A stretch of DNA of 64,000 nt, taken from positions 1,116,144-1,180,143 of the forward strand of contig JAJEKV010000125.1 of NCBI GenBank assembly GCA_021234155.1, in the 5' to 3' direction. The stretch comes from Isoetes taiwanensis (taxonomy: Eukaryota > Streptophyta > Lycopodiopsida > Isoetales > Isoetaceae). Positions 47,287-58,852 of this stretch are shown here, piece after piece (within the stretch, counting starts at the first letter, position 1; the number at the start of each line of letters is the position of its first letter). The notes under the pieces are model-generated. The model was not told where the DNA came from, did not search any database, and worked only from the letters and a program-made list of their open reading frames with translations. A program made the translations under genes and the position numbers.

Positions 47287-48046
47287 TGATACAATTCATG
47301 TATATTTGGGAAGTTGTGGCAACAGAATCATAGAACCACAATGAAATAGTAGAATGGGACTAAAGAAACTTTACTCATGCCAGTTGATGGCGGACACCAT
47401 TAACCACCCAACGGATCGGCGGGTTATGGCAAAACACAAGTGCTATGGCAAATACAAAGCTTCGGCGTTTGGCTTATTGGCCTTCGGACTAATCTAGCTA
47501 CTCAAGTAGCCGCGGTTCAGAAAACAATTACAAATGTAAAGCAAATTTGTATGCGATGTCTGTGACCCTTTGTCACCTTTTCGACCATTACTCTCTCCTC
47601 CAGACGAATTATGGAATGTGCCACTCTAATTCGGAAACTAGACTCCGAGCCGGTTCCAACAAGGTAAAGATTGCTTCAATCGGAACTCTAGTTGCAGAGA
47701 TATGCCCAACTGAAGTTTTGGTTCTATTTATAGATCTCTCTGCGACTTTTGCCGTTTTTAGCAAGCAGTTGTCTTTTTTCTCAAAATATCTCGTTGCCTT
47801 TAATTAGATTATATGACTTATCATATGGGATATTATCTAAGGCCTTTTTCTCAACCAATAACCATCCCAATGATAGTGCCTCGAACCCTTCCATAAATAT
47901 CAATGGTTCTTCACATCCAAATGCTATGTTATCCTATGTCCCTTTATATTATTAGGTGGCCTTAGGGATTAACATTTACATAGTATTTGCCATAATTCCA
48001 ATAACCCATTCGTCGTGGACCACTCCCCCGTGCTTGCTCCATATCA
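47287..48046 (-). repeat. Middle LTR of the nested element (760 bp)
   Basis: Starts TGATACAATTC and ends CTCCATATCA. It differs from the flanking copies mainly at CAG/CTG positions in its first 300 bases. Confidence 0.85.
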
Positions 48047-49403
48047 ATCCATCCCTTCTCAAGATAGATCGTCCGCGATCGTCCAAGATACGCTCAATTT
48101 CAGTCCATCCTTTTCAAGAAGGATCACCCCGCGATCATCCAAGATACGCTCCATTTAAATCCATCCCTTATCAAGATGGATCTTCCATGGTCATCACCAG
48201 TCTGAAAGTTCTATAATCCCTGCAAAACTCCAGAAATAGTTACAGATATCCACGTACTTCCACAGTACGATATATCCTTGTACCTCCGCGGTACATTATT
48301 ATCTTTCGTACCTCCGCGGTACTACTTGATTGTATCGCCACCACGATACAGTGTATCTCCAAGATACATATGCAACTTTTGTCAAGCCAATTGTGTTGCA
48401 ATCACAATTAGTAGTCTTCAAAAGTATACATCTTATGCACTCTTGTTCAAGCCGATTGTGCTGCAGACACAACCACTAATCTACCAAGAGGCATTCCCTA
48501 TCTAGTATAACCATGTTCAAGCCGGCTACGTTGCAATCGTAGTCACTAATCTACCATGGGTATACACAACAAAAGTATCTATTCTTTATTCCAAATAAAG
48601 AAATTCAACTTAGGAACTTTACCCATAAGCATGTCCCATAGGAAACAATTTGAGATTCCGCATCCAAATTTTACGTCCATATCCTTGACAGCTTCTACAT
48701 AAAGTGTCCTCCCCAATGCTTAACACTAAGCAAACCTGCAAATAAGGTCAAGTGTTAATATAGATGACTTTCCAAGTCAAATATTTATATAGATGACCCC
48801 CACGGCCAATCAGTCTCTCAGATCACCACGATCTAACTCCGCAATCCCAAGCATGATGCTTTTGCGGTTTTCCACACTCAGGCATAAAGGTTGGAATTTA
48901 CACAGGCTCAAATGACCAAGATGAACTTCTATATATGGCAAGAGGCTATAATGACAAAGCAGAGCTCAATGTTTTGCAGAAGTGGTTTACTTATCTCCAT
49001 GACAAGCTATTTGTCTCCATGACAAGCTTTTCCACGACAACCTAGCAGTCACCCTTATTATTCCATAATCCCCAAAGGATCATAGAAGTTTCTCCAATAA
49101 TCCGAACTCGTTCACAACAAGTCGGTCCATATACTTTGAGCATTCTCCACGAAAGCACCGAGTTGATGCTCCAGATAAACTAAAACAATAGTCACCAAGT
49201 CCACTCAGATCCATTAACTGCTTTAATATTATATGATTTCCCTTCATGCATAAAAGCTTTTGCTCCATTAAGATAATCCAAATCTGTTCTTGTGAACCCC
49301 AAAATGATAATCTCCTCTTACAGATTAGAGAGTCCAAATTCCACTGGTGATCCCATTGCCTATGGTTCCCAAAATAATCGCAAACCTCCGCTCTGATACC
49401 ACT

Positions 49404-50173
49404 TGATACAATTCATGTATATTTGGGAAGTTGTGGCAACACAGAATCATAGAACCACAATGAAATAGTAGAATGCCGGACTAAAGAAACTTTACTCATG
49501 CACAGTTGATATGGTAGCACCATTAACCACCCAACCAGATCGACTGGGTTATGGCAAAACACAAGTGCTATGGCAAATACAAAGCTCTGGCGTTTGGCTT
49601 ATTAGCCTTCCAGACTAATCTAGCTACTCCAAGTAGCCACAGTTCAGAAAACAATTACAAATCTGTAAAGTCGCTGTAGCAGTAATCTGTGACCCTTTGT
49701 CACCTTTTCGACCATTACTCTCTCCTCCAGACGAATTATGGAATGTGCCACTCCAATTCGGAAACTAGACTCCGAGCCGGTTCCAACAAGGTAAGGATTG
49801 CTTCAATCGGAACTCTAGTTGCAGAGATATGCCCAACTGAAGTTTTGGTTCTATTTATAGATCTCTCTGCGACTTTTGCCGTTTTTAGCAAGCAGTTGTC
49901 TTTTTTCTCAAAATATCTCGTTGCCTTTAATTAGATTATATGACTTATCATATGGGATATTATCTAAGGCCTTTTTCTCAACCAATAACCATCCCAATGA
50001 TAGTGCCTCGACCCCTTCCATAAATATCAATGGTTCTTCACATCCAAATGCTATGTTATCCTATGTCCCTTTATATTATTAGGTGGCCTTAGGGATTAAC
50101 ATTTACATAGTATTTGCCATAATTCCAATAACCCATTCGTCGTGGACCACTCCCCCGTGCTTGCTCCATATCA
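49404..50173 (-). repeat. Right (5') LTR of the nested element (770 bp)
   Basis: Full-length; primer site immediately to its left. Confidence 0.85.
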
Positions 50174-50759
50174 ATACGAGTTACACCAGCAACTCAGATT
50201 GATCAAGCTCTTAGTTCACCAAAACTAGAGCTAGATCCATATGCATTAACTAGTCTTAGGTAGTTCACCGCCCAATCGGTCACTCGATGCTGTGAAGTGG
50301 CAGAATTATGGCAAGGCTTGTTGGCAATGGCCAAGCAATAAGCAAGGGCGGTCTATCAAAACATGATGATATTCTAATTAGAGTTAAAGCTAAAGTAGTT
50401 TGTACAAAAAGTGGTCGTCTAATAATAACTACTCATCTCCATAGTTTCTTTTATATTTACTCTTTTATAGTTACGTCTACCTTTTCCTTTCAAACCAATT
50501 TTGGCTTTAGTTCTTTTTATATTTATGTTTGACCTTTAAACATAAGGATACTATCTTGGCTCGATTATATTTAGACTCTAGAACTTTAACCATTAAATAG
50601 TATCTTGGCTCCAAGATTTTATTTAACCATAACCATTATAAAGTTTCCTTGCCATTTATTTGCCTTGCTTTGCCCATAATTTTCCATTCTTACACACCCA
50701 TGCTAGTCTACCAAGACTAACGTCCAAGACCACTCCCCCGAGCTACCATATTCATAACA

Positions 50760-51462
50760 ATTCTTCCCTTTTTGGAAGCAACTGACCTCAGTTGCAAACC
50801 TCAAATTAAGCACCAATTCAATTTGTACATGAGCACCAACTCAATTTGTACATGAGCATCAACTCAATCCATTTTAAGGACCAAAGGCTAGGATTATTAT
50901 CTCATAAATCGCACCAACTATTTATGAGAATCACAACTGTTGTGGCTAAAGATTAAGATAAAGATTCAGGGAAGATTTGATTATTCTTTTGAGCAAAGCT
51001 TAAGGTCTACTAGATAAAATCTAAGTTTTAAGATAAAGACAAGATTAAGAAAAGATCAAGGGTTCCGTTGAAGCACCGACCAACCAGTAGCACCAACTAC
51101 TGCTCAAAACTCTAGACACCAATCTAGAATTTCAATGTCATCCTTTAACATCAACACTTATGGCACCAACCATTGTGCAACTATTAATGGCATGGTCATT
51201 CATTAGAAGGAACCAACACAATCATAAAATAGATTTACAATTTCTTTAAAGGCACGAATCCTTTAAAATCTTTTAGCAGATTTTGAAGTCACCTCTACTT
51301 TTTAAACTATAATTTCTTACAGACAAATATTCATTATTAAGACATCTTACTAAAACAATGGGCCGCACTTTACATTGTTTAGAATTCGTTTAGTTTGGAA
51401 TAGTTCAAGATTTGTCAAGGATAGGGAGTTCAGATAAAGATTGATCCGTCCACCATAGATAC
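50760..51462 (-). other. Internal 3' remnant of the split LTR element
   Basis: Begins with the polypurine tract at the LTR. Contains short tandem repeats of CAATTTGTACATGAGCACCAA (two copies near 50,820-50,860). No coding domain. Ends at the second copy of the 32-bp repeat. Confidence 0.5.
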
Positions 51463-51494
51463 AACCATCATTCAATTAAATTGGGATTATGTCT
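51463..51494 (+). repeat. 32-bp exact direct repeat, copy 2
   Basis: Identical to 31,937-31,968. Confidence 0.8.
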
Positions 51495-51839
51495 TGATTT
51501 TGGGACAAATTTCATATTGCAAGTTTTTTAGTAACTTGATAAAAGTCACTATACGTTAACATATAATCACACACCTTAATATAAATTCACACCTTAACTT
51601 CAAATTACAAAATCATATATCATGAAACTCAAGTAGTACACAACTTTTATTAACTGTGATTGATACATAGTAACTGTTTTTCATTTTTCCACCAGCATCC
51701 CCAAGGATATGAGAACCTTATTCCTTACATCCTGAGGTATTGTAACTCTCGCTGTTTTACTTGGAATAGTTTTGGAATCCACGAAAGTACAATACGGTTT
51801 CAATGTCTAGCCAAAGATCGGGATCACTAGGATTTCTCC

Positions 51840-54590
51840 TCCACCTCTTTGTCCAACAATCAATATCTTTCTTTATCGGTGACATTACTCAAGCGATGTC
51901 TTTGGACACCACCATTCCACGCGCACCTTATTGAAGTTAACATCACCTTCTTCTTTGCAAATATCCGAGATAGTGTATCCCAACCACACTGGATAGATCT
52001 CTAGATCTGCTGGTTTTACTACTACAAATTGGTGGCACTCCACGTCAATAGAAGGTTCATAACAATCCATGCCTAGATATTTTGGCCTATCCTTCTTAGG
52101 ACCAACATAGTGTTTATCAGATTAAGGAGGAGCATATGCCTTCACAATGCTACTAATGGTACCATCATCTTCGTCAGCACCAGCTAATGTTTTCCACTTA
52201 CTTTTAGGAAACCACCCTTCTTTCAGCTCTTCTGAGGATGTGTCTACCTCATCCAACAAGTTGATCACCTTCTTCCAATAATCTACCAATGCACGATTAG
52301 TCTCATCTGAAATGCTTGATGTAGTCATTGATGCCATCCTTAGTCAATCCCAATTGCTTGACTTCTTCAGTTGGTTTTAGAGCTTTTGGTTGACCAGGAG
52401 GTATCATAGGCTTGCCATTTGCATCGGCCTGTGCCAAATTTCTGCCCCACCTCTCCACTTCTCTTCTGAAGGTCTCATTTTCCATTGCATGATTGGAATC
52501 CCTTCTCTCACCCAAAAAGTGAATTGAAGAGGTCTAGAATGACCTTCCATGTCGAGAGCATAACCATCCACAAAACTCTTCCAATCAGGCACTTCTTCTA
52601 TGAGAGATCCTATAGGAGATGGATTTGTACATCTATGAAATATTTCCAATAGCTTGGGAAAGTTGGTAACTGTCTGCTGTCTCAATACATGACTATATTT
52701 TCCAAACAATGCGTCCACATCCTCATGAGTATGTCCGGGCATTAGGAACCCCAAATTGACTCTTTCAAAAATACCCACGGCTGTTGTTAAGTAGGATAGG
52801 AAAGAAAACATCCACTGTTCTTATTTTGACCAAAGACAATTATCTAGTTGCAAGAGGAGCTTTCGGGCAGATCTCGAGGTTTAGCACCTAGATGTTGAAG
52901 CTCCAACATGTTCATTAGGTCCATGCCTCCTAAACCTTGCCTTGCTAAACTTTTCAATACTATTAGGGGTTCCATCCAACAATGCACTATGTAGTGCCCG
53001 GCTAGTCAGAAGATCCACGGAGGTGACCATTGTAACCCTTCTTATAGTTTCTTAAACACCTCATGATACTCCCAATGTGAAATCTGGACCATCACTCCAC
53101 AACTCTAAACTGAAATGGCCATAGTAGGTGCGAGGACTGCCCATGCAATATTGCCCCGATCATTGAAATCTGCAAAGGGTATGATCTTCCACATGACTTA
53201 GGAATGTGTTTGAATTATGGAAGACAAGTCTTCGTTGGTCCATTTTATTATGTATAATACATAGATAGTTATTAGGTTCCATTGCGGATAAGGTCCTCCA
53301 CATCCAATAAGTTGATCTACATGATAGTTGATCCGTCATATGGTCCTTCATATGTTCCCTTATCTTTGCCCTTAGACTTGGTTGCATAGTCTTATCTAGT
53401 GTCTCCTTCAGCTTAGCACATAAATTGCACTTGGCAAAGTTGTTTGAAGTTGCTATGGTCACATGCTTGAAATGCTTATTCCATAGCCTACTAAACCTGG
53501 TTTGGGATATGGAGGCCACCCAAGTTCCCAAGCAATGCATTTATTTCCTCTAATATGCTCTTTTTGGGTACAATGGGATGGCAATCTCTTTTTCAACAAT
53601 AACTCTACCCTGTTCATCCTTCTTACTCTTATGTAGCATGTTTTCGCATTGAAATCCACATATCTTTCAAATATTTCCTTTGCAGCTATAGTTCTTGAGG
53701 TAGGCCTTACCAGGCCAGTATTCCCATGCAATGCAATTTTACTACCATTTTCATGTCTCTTTTGCCAGTTGTGCCAAGAAGAGGTTGGAATTCCATGTAT
53801 AGCCATCCATGCTTTTGAATATATCCACTTTCCATTCAATGGGAATCTTTTCTTCTTTGATCTTTCATCCTGAATTGCATAGCCAAATATGGTGTACATG
53901 AAATTCCTCCCGCTATCACACTTATATTTCTGATATGTAGCTCTTGCTACCACAATCTCCTCTCTTGTGAACATTCTAATACAGGAGGCCCAACAACATT
54001 CACTTCCTCTAACCTTCATCAGGGCTTCAGGAGAACAATCATAATCTGACTTGCATCTTTTGGTGGGATAATGTTTGAAAGTTGGAAGTGCCCTCTTGCT
54101 ACACTGTGTGAACATTATTGAGAATGGTTCTACATCTATAGGAAACGTGTAGTTCCCCTCCAGTTGAATACTGTCCCTAGGCCATGCAACAATAGTTGGA
54201 ACCTCTAGTTGCTTCACACAAGCAAGGCATTCTTGTTTGCCTGAAGCCTTTTCCTTCCAATTGTCATATAATTTTGAGATTGCCACACCTAACTTTGTCC
54301 TCCCCCTAATCTTTCATCATTTCTTTGCATTGATAGGATCTGCTAGAACAATAATCCCTTCTCCCTCTTGCCTCTACATTTGCATGCATGGGATCTTGAC
54401 CTTTTTGTTTTTCCAATCGACCCGAGTATAAAGTACAATTTCCTTTCCTTTGGCATCATCCTTTTCATTTCTGGTCTTTTCCTTTCCTTTGCCATCATCT
54501 TTGTCATCTTCATTAGTTGGGGATTTTTCCTTGCCTTGATCAGCATCATTGGGGGCCTTGGGGGATTTAGCATTTTGCATGCCATTGACC
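51840..54590 (-). pseudogene. DUF7869-type transposon-like gene, broken
   Basis: It opens near 54,580 after an acceptor-like TTTTAG with MQNAKSPKAPNDADQGK and a Lys/Asp/Glu-rich tail. The 275-codon frame 54,286-53,459 has Cys-rich stretches (QECLACVKQ, SECCWASCIRMF) and WMAIHGIPTSSWHNW. The next frame has KCNLCAKLKETLDKTM. LQLDNC and FGQNKN (about 52,850-52,820) then lie in frames one base apart, followed by VGIFERVNLGFLMPGHTHED (52,770). DNC..QNKN..GHTHEDVD is the core of DUF7869 proteins, thought to be transposase-like. The C-terminus (52,070-51,885) has IYPVWLGYTI and VEWWCP. At least four frame changes. Confidence 0.65.
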
Positions 54591-54659
54591 TAAAATGCAT
54601 AAAAACATATAGTAAGTTAGTATATCCAAATAACATCTCCCTAACATGTTCTTAAATGA

Positions 54660-54972
54660 AAGCTAACCTTAATAATAACCTTAATAACCTATAATAAGTT
54701 AATCTATAATAATAATAATAAGTTAACCTATAATATATTAACCTATAATAACCTTAAATGTTGTAACCTTAGAAACAACTTTAAAGGTTATTATAGGTTA
54801 GCAGTTTTAAGGTTAGAAGTTTATTATAGGTTATTATAGGTTAGAAGTTTTAAGGTTAGAAGGTTATTATAGGTTTAAAAGTTTTAAGGTTAGAAGAAGT
54901 AAGTTTACAACTTTTAAGGTTAGAAGTTTTAAGGTTAAAACTTCTAACTTTAAAAGTTGTAAACTTAAGGTT
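54660..54972. repeat. AACCTTA/TAAGGTT simple repeat
   Basis: Dense alternation of AACCTTAA, TTATAGGTTA and AAGTTTTAAGGTTAGAAG in both orientations. No gene. Confidence 0.8.
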
Positions 54973-55704
54973 AAAACTTCTAACCTTAAATAAATATAAC
55001 CTTAAAACTTCTAAAACTTAAAACTTCTAAATTCTAATTCATAAACTTTTAAACTTATAACCTTATCTATTAACTTAAAAATATTAACCTTAATTATTAA
55101 CCTTAACTTATAAACCTTAAAACTATTAACCTTAACTATTAACTTATAACCTTAAAACTATTAACCTTCTTATAACTTATAACCCTTGTAATAAATTTTC
55201 ATGGTGATTATTATGGCTGTGATTTAATTTTTAAAGCATGATTACTATTTCGGTTTACAATCCCTTTCCAATTTTTTCTCTCTCTCGGGGGAAGTAGCTT
55301 TTTCGATCTTCTCTTCTTTCTGGTGTGCTTTTCGAACTGAAAACTTCTAACCTTAAATAAATATAACCTTAAAACTTCTAAAACTTAAAACTTCTAAATT
55401 CTAATCCATAAACTTTTAAACTTATAACCTTCTCTATTAACTTAAAAATATTAACCTTAATTATTAACCTTAACTTATAAACCTTAAAACTATTAACCTT
55501 AACTATTAACTTATAACCTTAAAACTATTAACCTTCTTATAACTTATAACCCTTGTAATAAATTTTAAAGCGATTATTATGGCGCTTGATGCAATTTTTT
55601 AAAGCAGTTACTATTTCCAGTTTACAATCCCTTTCCAACTTTTTTGTCTCTCTTTCGAACTGCGCTTTCGATCTTCTCTTCTTTCTGGTGTGCTTTTCGA
55701 ACTG
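54973..55704. repeat. Tandem duplication of a 366-bp unit
   Basis: Units 54,973-55,339 and 55,340-55,704 both start AAAACTTCTAACC and end CTTTTCGAACTG. They are nearly identical over the AACCTTA-rich half and more divergent after ATAAATTTT. Confidence 0.85.
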
Positions 55705-56225
55705 CTGGTGCGCTTTCGAGCTTCTCGGCTATCTGCTCTCTGCCTTCGAGATTCTTTGGCTTTTCGGCTATCTGCTTTCGAGCTTCTCTGGCTTTTCGGC
55801 TCTCTACAATCTCCGGCTTCTGGCTCTCTACAATCTCTGGCTTTTTCGGCTGCTGAGTGCGCTTTTCGAGCACCGGCTCTCTACAATCTCTGTGGCTTTT
55901 CGGCTTCTACAATCTTCTGCTTTTGGTTTTTCGGCTCAAAGGTTTTTCGGCTCAAAGGTTTCTACAAAGCTTTCGGCTCAAAGGTTTCGGCTCTCTACAA
56001 TCTCTCTGGCTTTTTGGCTTCGGCTTGGAATAACAAAATTGAAGGCTTTTTAGTTTTGGCTTAAAGGTTCTCGGCTTCTCGGTTTCCAAATTATCTGCTA
56101 TTGCTTCTTCTCGGCTTCTATTGGCTCAAATCATCTGCTATTGGCTTCTTCTCGGCTCAAATCAACTTTTGTTTTCGATTTTTGGTTTCGGCTCAAAGGC
56201 AAAGGCTCAAATCTCGGGTACAGAA
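55690..56225. repeat. Low-complexity CTTTTCGGCT repeat
   Basis: Dozens of CTTTTCGGCT, CTCTCTACAATCTCTGGC and GGCTCAAAGG words. The 155-codon frame 55,586-56,053 is Leu/Phe/Ser low complexity and is not a gene. Confidence 0.75.
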
Positions 56226-56309
56226 CACAAATAGGTTAGTATTTCATGTTTTTTACTTAAAGTCTGTTATCTTATTCTTATTTTTATTCTAGTATTTGAA
56301 AGTTCTGTT

Positions 56310-56860
56310 ATATCTGCTTTATCTGTTCTTTATCTGTTATGTGAGCTTCAGGGTTAATCAAGGGGAGTGCTTATTGGCTTAGACTTTTAGATGCATCAGT
56401 CCTATACTGCCCTAGCACCTTCATACATAGATCTATTGCTTATAAACATGTTCTATTGCTTATATGATCTTGCTCTATGATCTATCTGCTCTATGATCTT
56501 GCTTATATGATTTTTCTGTATCTGCTCTTATTCTATCTGCTCTAAATAATGAACTAAAACAATGAACTAAATAATGAGCTAAACAAGGAGTATTATTATT
56601 ATATATCTGCTCTATCTGCTCTTATTCTATCTGCTCTATCTGCTCTATAAGTTCTTATTCTGCTCTATCTGCTCTTAGATTTGCTCTATCTATTCCCCTG
56701 GCTTCATATTCTATTTTACTGGCTCTTATTTTATTCTACTGCCTTCATATTCATTGGCTTCATATTCTGCATTCTGCAATCTGCATTCTGCTCTCTGCTC
56801 TCTGCCTGTAAGTAGATATGTTTTTTAATGCATATTTTTTTCTATAGAATGATATGTTAG
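56310..56860. repeat. TCTGCTCTA-type minisatellite
   Basis: Repeated TCTGCTCTA(T), TTATTCTA and CTTCATATTC words. No gene. Confidence 0.75.
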
Positions 56861-56868
56861 AATGGGCG

Positions 56869-57048
56869 AAATCGCGCTTGGCGCATTTCTAGTTTGGCTT
56901 TCTATTTCCCACTAGGTTAATCAAAATCGCGCCAGGCGCGTTTCTAGTTTGGCCTTTCTATTTCACACTGCTTTATACAAATCGCGCCAGGCGCATATGA
57001 AGTAGATCTGTGAAAAAAACACTATAGTAAACGCGCCTGGCGCATTTT
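56869..57048. repeat. Regularly spaced GCGCC palindromes (four copies)
   Basis: Copies at about 56,869, 56,923, 56,978 and 57,028, spaced 50-55 bp. The first two intervals share AGTTTGGC(C)TTTCTATTT, so part of the array is tandem duplication. Confidence 0.8.
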
Positions 57049-57133
57049 GAATTTTGTATATTTAGAATCATTTTCTGGGGAGAGGAATATCATTTTCTAA
57101 TTAGTTAATTTCTCTCGTTCTAGTGCATTACAC

Positions 57134-57505
57134 ATGACTGCTTCTAGTTCAAATATACTTCCTCTGGACGACCATCAACGTTGGACCCTGTACAAGATAC
57201 TACTTAATTGTGCTGTTCAAAACATTCACAGAGAGTTGGACAAGCCATATGACAGTCTGTATCAGGGGCCATGGGAATGCTACCATCGCATCACTGGACA
57301 TATGCGGCTCCTCATGCTCTTAGTAAGGCTCATGCCAACGAATAAATATGAGGATTTGATTAGGAGTATCAAGGATCGACGGGACACTCTGATTTGGAGA
57401 CTCGACATTCGCAGGGAATGGGAGGATGATGTCATATCAGAGTGGTACAGGTGGGACTGGACTCGGTATGTAGCCGATGAAGCGGGCCTATGTGACATTT
57501 TGTAG
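57134..57505 (+). CDS. Unidentified 123-aa ORF between palindrome clusters
   Basis: ATG at 57,134 opens MTASSSNILPLDDHQRWTLY and the frame ends at TAG after DEAGLCDIL. It is rich in Trp, Arg, Asp and Leu, with helical segments (RRDTLIWRLDIRREWEDD). An acceptor-like TTCTAG lies 13 bases upstream of the ATG, so it may be an exon. GCGCC palindromes flank it at 56.9-57.05 kb and 57.54-57.63 kb, as in the FCP1-like gene. No family is recognised; there is a weak similarity to the 175-aa ORF at 23.1 kb. Confidence 0.45.
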   Translation: MTASSSNILPLDDHQRWTLYKILLNCAVQNIHRELDKPYDSLYQGPWECYHRITGHMRLLMLLVRLMPTNKYEDLIRSIKDRRDTLIWRLDIRREWEDDVISEWYRWDWTRYVADEAGLCDIL

Positions 57506-57540
57506 AGATATATACAGCCTGCTATGTTAGTTTTAGAAAG

Positions 57541-57627
57541 AACTCGCGCCTGGCGCATTTTCACAGAAGGAAAAATGTACACATATTTTTTTTGAATATA
57601 AATACAAACTCGCGCCTGGCGCAATTT
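57541..57627. repeat. Two GCGCC palindromes 3' of the ORF
   Basis: ACTCGCGCCTGGCGCATTTT at 57,542 and ACTCGCGCCTGGCGCAATTT at 57,608, identical over 16 bases. Confidence 0.8.
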
Positions 57628-57856
57628 TGCAGCTTATACTTTTATGTCACGCTTATTTTATTATGTTTTTTTATATGCAATGTCGAAAACATTGAATCCT
57701 TTGATGCCCTCCAGCCAGTATGACCAACCCCAAGAAACTATACAATTTCATTAATGTGTAGTTTCATGGGGTTGATAAGACTAAAAAACATCAAAGAATT
57801 CAAAATTCACAACATCACGCAGATGTTATGATATATTCATTTTTTTTTTACTATCC

Positions 57857-58144
57857 TCATATACATACCTTTTTCAGACGTTCTTTTGGCCATGCTACAA
57901 ATGTGCCCACGCTTTCACCAACTGTATCACCACCGGGATGTCTTCGTGGAAGAGCCTCATCTTCATAATTGCAGTTTATAATGGAAATCTTACAGAAACT
58001 GTTTCCAAGTGGAACACCATGACACATAGAACTTGGATTCAGATCTTCGACTTTACATAATCCTACTCGGCGCTTCAAGTTTGCTGTTAAAAGATAGCAT
58101 TCTTCTCCGACACTGAAAAAGAACCAGAATGCTAGAATTGGCAT
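57857..58144 (-). pseudogene. DUF8039-like transposon domain fragment
   Basis: The frame contains VGEECYLLTANLKRRVGLCK, MCHGVPLGNSFCKISI and DTVGESVGTFVAWPKERLKK. This order (C.L......VA.G, HGVPLG....V.V, VG.A.G.FVAWP) is that of DUF8039, a domain found in plant CACTA/En-Spm-type transposon proteins. It is isolated, so it is a fragment; the transposase domain is not seen nearby. Confidence 0.6.
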
Positions 58145-58199
58145 TGGGAAAAATAGAGGACGAAGGTGTGCATATTCGGAATGGAATCACACTCACCTT

Positions 58200-58400
58200 A
58201 GTTCAGCAGACATCGATTGATCTTGGGATTGAAGGCGGCTCGATCGATCCTAAGCGTTCTAGACGGGTCGATTGATCTTGGGCGCTCTGATAGTAGGTGG
58301 CGCTCTGATAGTCGATTGATCTTGGGCGCTCTGCTGATAGTAGGAATGGTCGATTGAGGGCGCTCTGATAGTAGGTGGCCGATTAGGTGGTAGTAGATTG
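58200..58400. repeat. Tandem repeat with GGGCGCTCTGATAGTAGGTGG
   Basis: Four to five irregular copies of CGATTGATCTTGGGCGCTCTG and TGATAGTAGG(TGG). Confidence 0.75.
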
Positions 58401-58633
58401 CCACATATGCGTTTCTTGAAAATAATAATTATTTGTTTTCTTGAAATTGCACTGAAAAGAAAAACACATTTTAAATTTGTAAATGAGGGGACTCAAGGTT
58501 AATTAAGGCGTATAAATTGAAAAGGACGCTGAATTTGAATTTACGGTTGTTAACTGGCGGCCCTAGATTATGAACGATACATATAAGTTTAAACCAAAAC
58601 CCCGGGCCTCATATTATCCGCACTTGCGGTTCT

Positions 58634-58852
58634 ATGGCGCCTAGAGGATCCGATCGCACAACGAGGCGCAGTAGAGGTGGGCGACAGGCCAAAGCACAAA
58701 CCAAAGCCCGGAGCTTGTTAAACAAACTTTTAAATGTGACAAATCGTAGCATTGAAGATTACGTGGTGAATACTCTGTTGGAGTTGAAGAGTTCTAATGA
58801 ATTATCTTATGCCTTTGTGAAATTAGATGTCGATGGCCACCATCGCATCTAA
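58634..58852 (+). CDS. Unidentified small basic ORF, 72 aa
   Basis: ATG at 58,634 opens MAPRGSDRTTRRSRGGRQAK, very basic at the start, then helical (SLLNKLLNV, DYVVNTLLELKSSNEL). A second frame from 58,827 (65 aa) overlaps its end and contains HFRYIDPSKPQAAVCKI. They may be one reading with a frame change. No family is recognised. It lies 0.5 kb upstream of the kinase exon on the same strand. Confidence 0.3.
   Translation: MAPRGSDRTTRRSRGGRQAKAQTKARSLLNKLLNVTNRSIEDYVVNTLLELKSSNELSYAFVKLDVDGHHRI

Larger units (their letters stand above)
46117..50173 (-). mobile_element. Non-autonomous LTR element with three LTRs, nested in an LTR
   Basis: It starts TGATACAATTCATG and ends GCTCCATATCA and is flanked by ATACG (46,112-46,116 and 50,174-50,178). 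LTR copies lie at 46,117-46,455 (truncated), 47,287-48,046 and 49,404-50,173. tRNA-Met primer sites on the minus strand adjoin the last two LTRs (GCTCTGATACCA at 49,390; mutated near 47,275). Internal segments of 1,357 and about 830 bp share most of their sequence but encode nothing. The open frames inside (for example LSFWGSQEQIWIILMEQ, present twice) are copies without domains. One unit of about 2.9 kb is TRIM/LARD-like. Confidence 0.85.
45914..50759 (-). repeat. 3' LTR, interrupted by a nested element
   Basis: The two parts 45,914-46,116 and 50,179-50,759 (784 bp together) match the LTR at 30,665-31,460 in inverted orientation. The nested insertion is 46,117-50,173 with ATACG duplicated on both sides. 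Just right of 50,759 the minus strand reads AAAAAGGGAAGAAT, a polypurine tract, so this is the 3' LTR of a minus-strand element. Confidence 0.85.

Noticed and set aside
46924-49337. Repeated frame with LSFWGSQEQIWIILMEQ as a possible gene pair
   Set aside because: Both copies lie in the internal region of the nested non-autonomous LTR element and have no domain; duplication explains their conservation.
54660-55600. Telomere-like AACCTTA repeats
   Set aside because: Plant telomeres are AAACCCT. These units are irregular, in both orientations and AT-rich, so they are an ordinary simple repeat.
55586-56053. 155-codon plus-strand open frame
   Set aside because: It is Leu/Phe/Ser low complexity generated by CTTTTCGGCT repeats, and several frames are open at once.
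56869-57048. CRISPR-like pattern of short palindromes with regular spacing
   Set aside because: Only four units, spacers partly identical, plant context and no cas genes. Treated as tandem duplicated palindromes.
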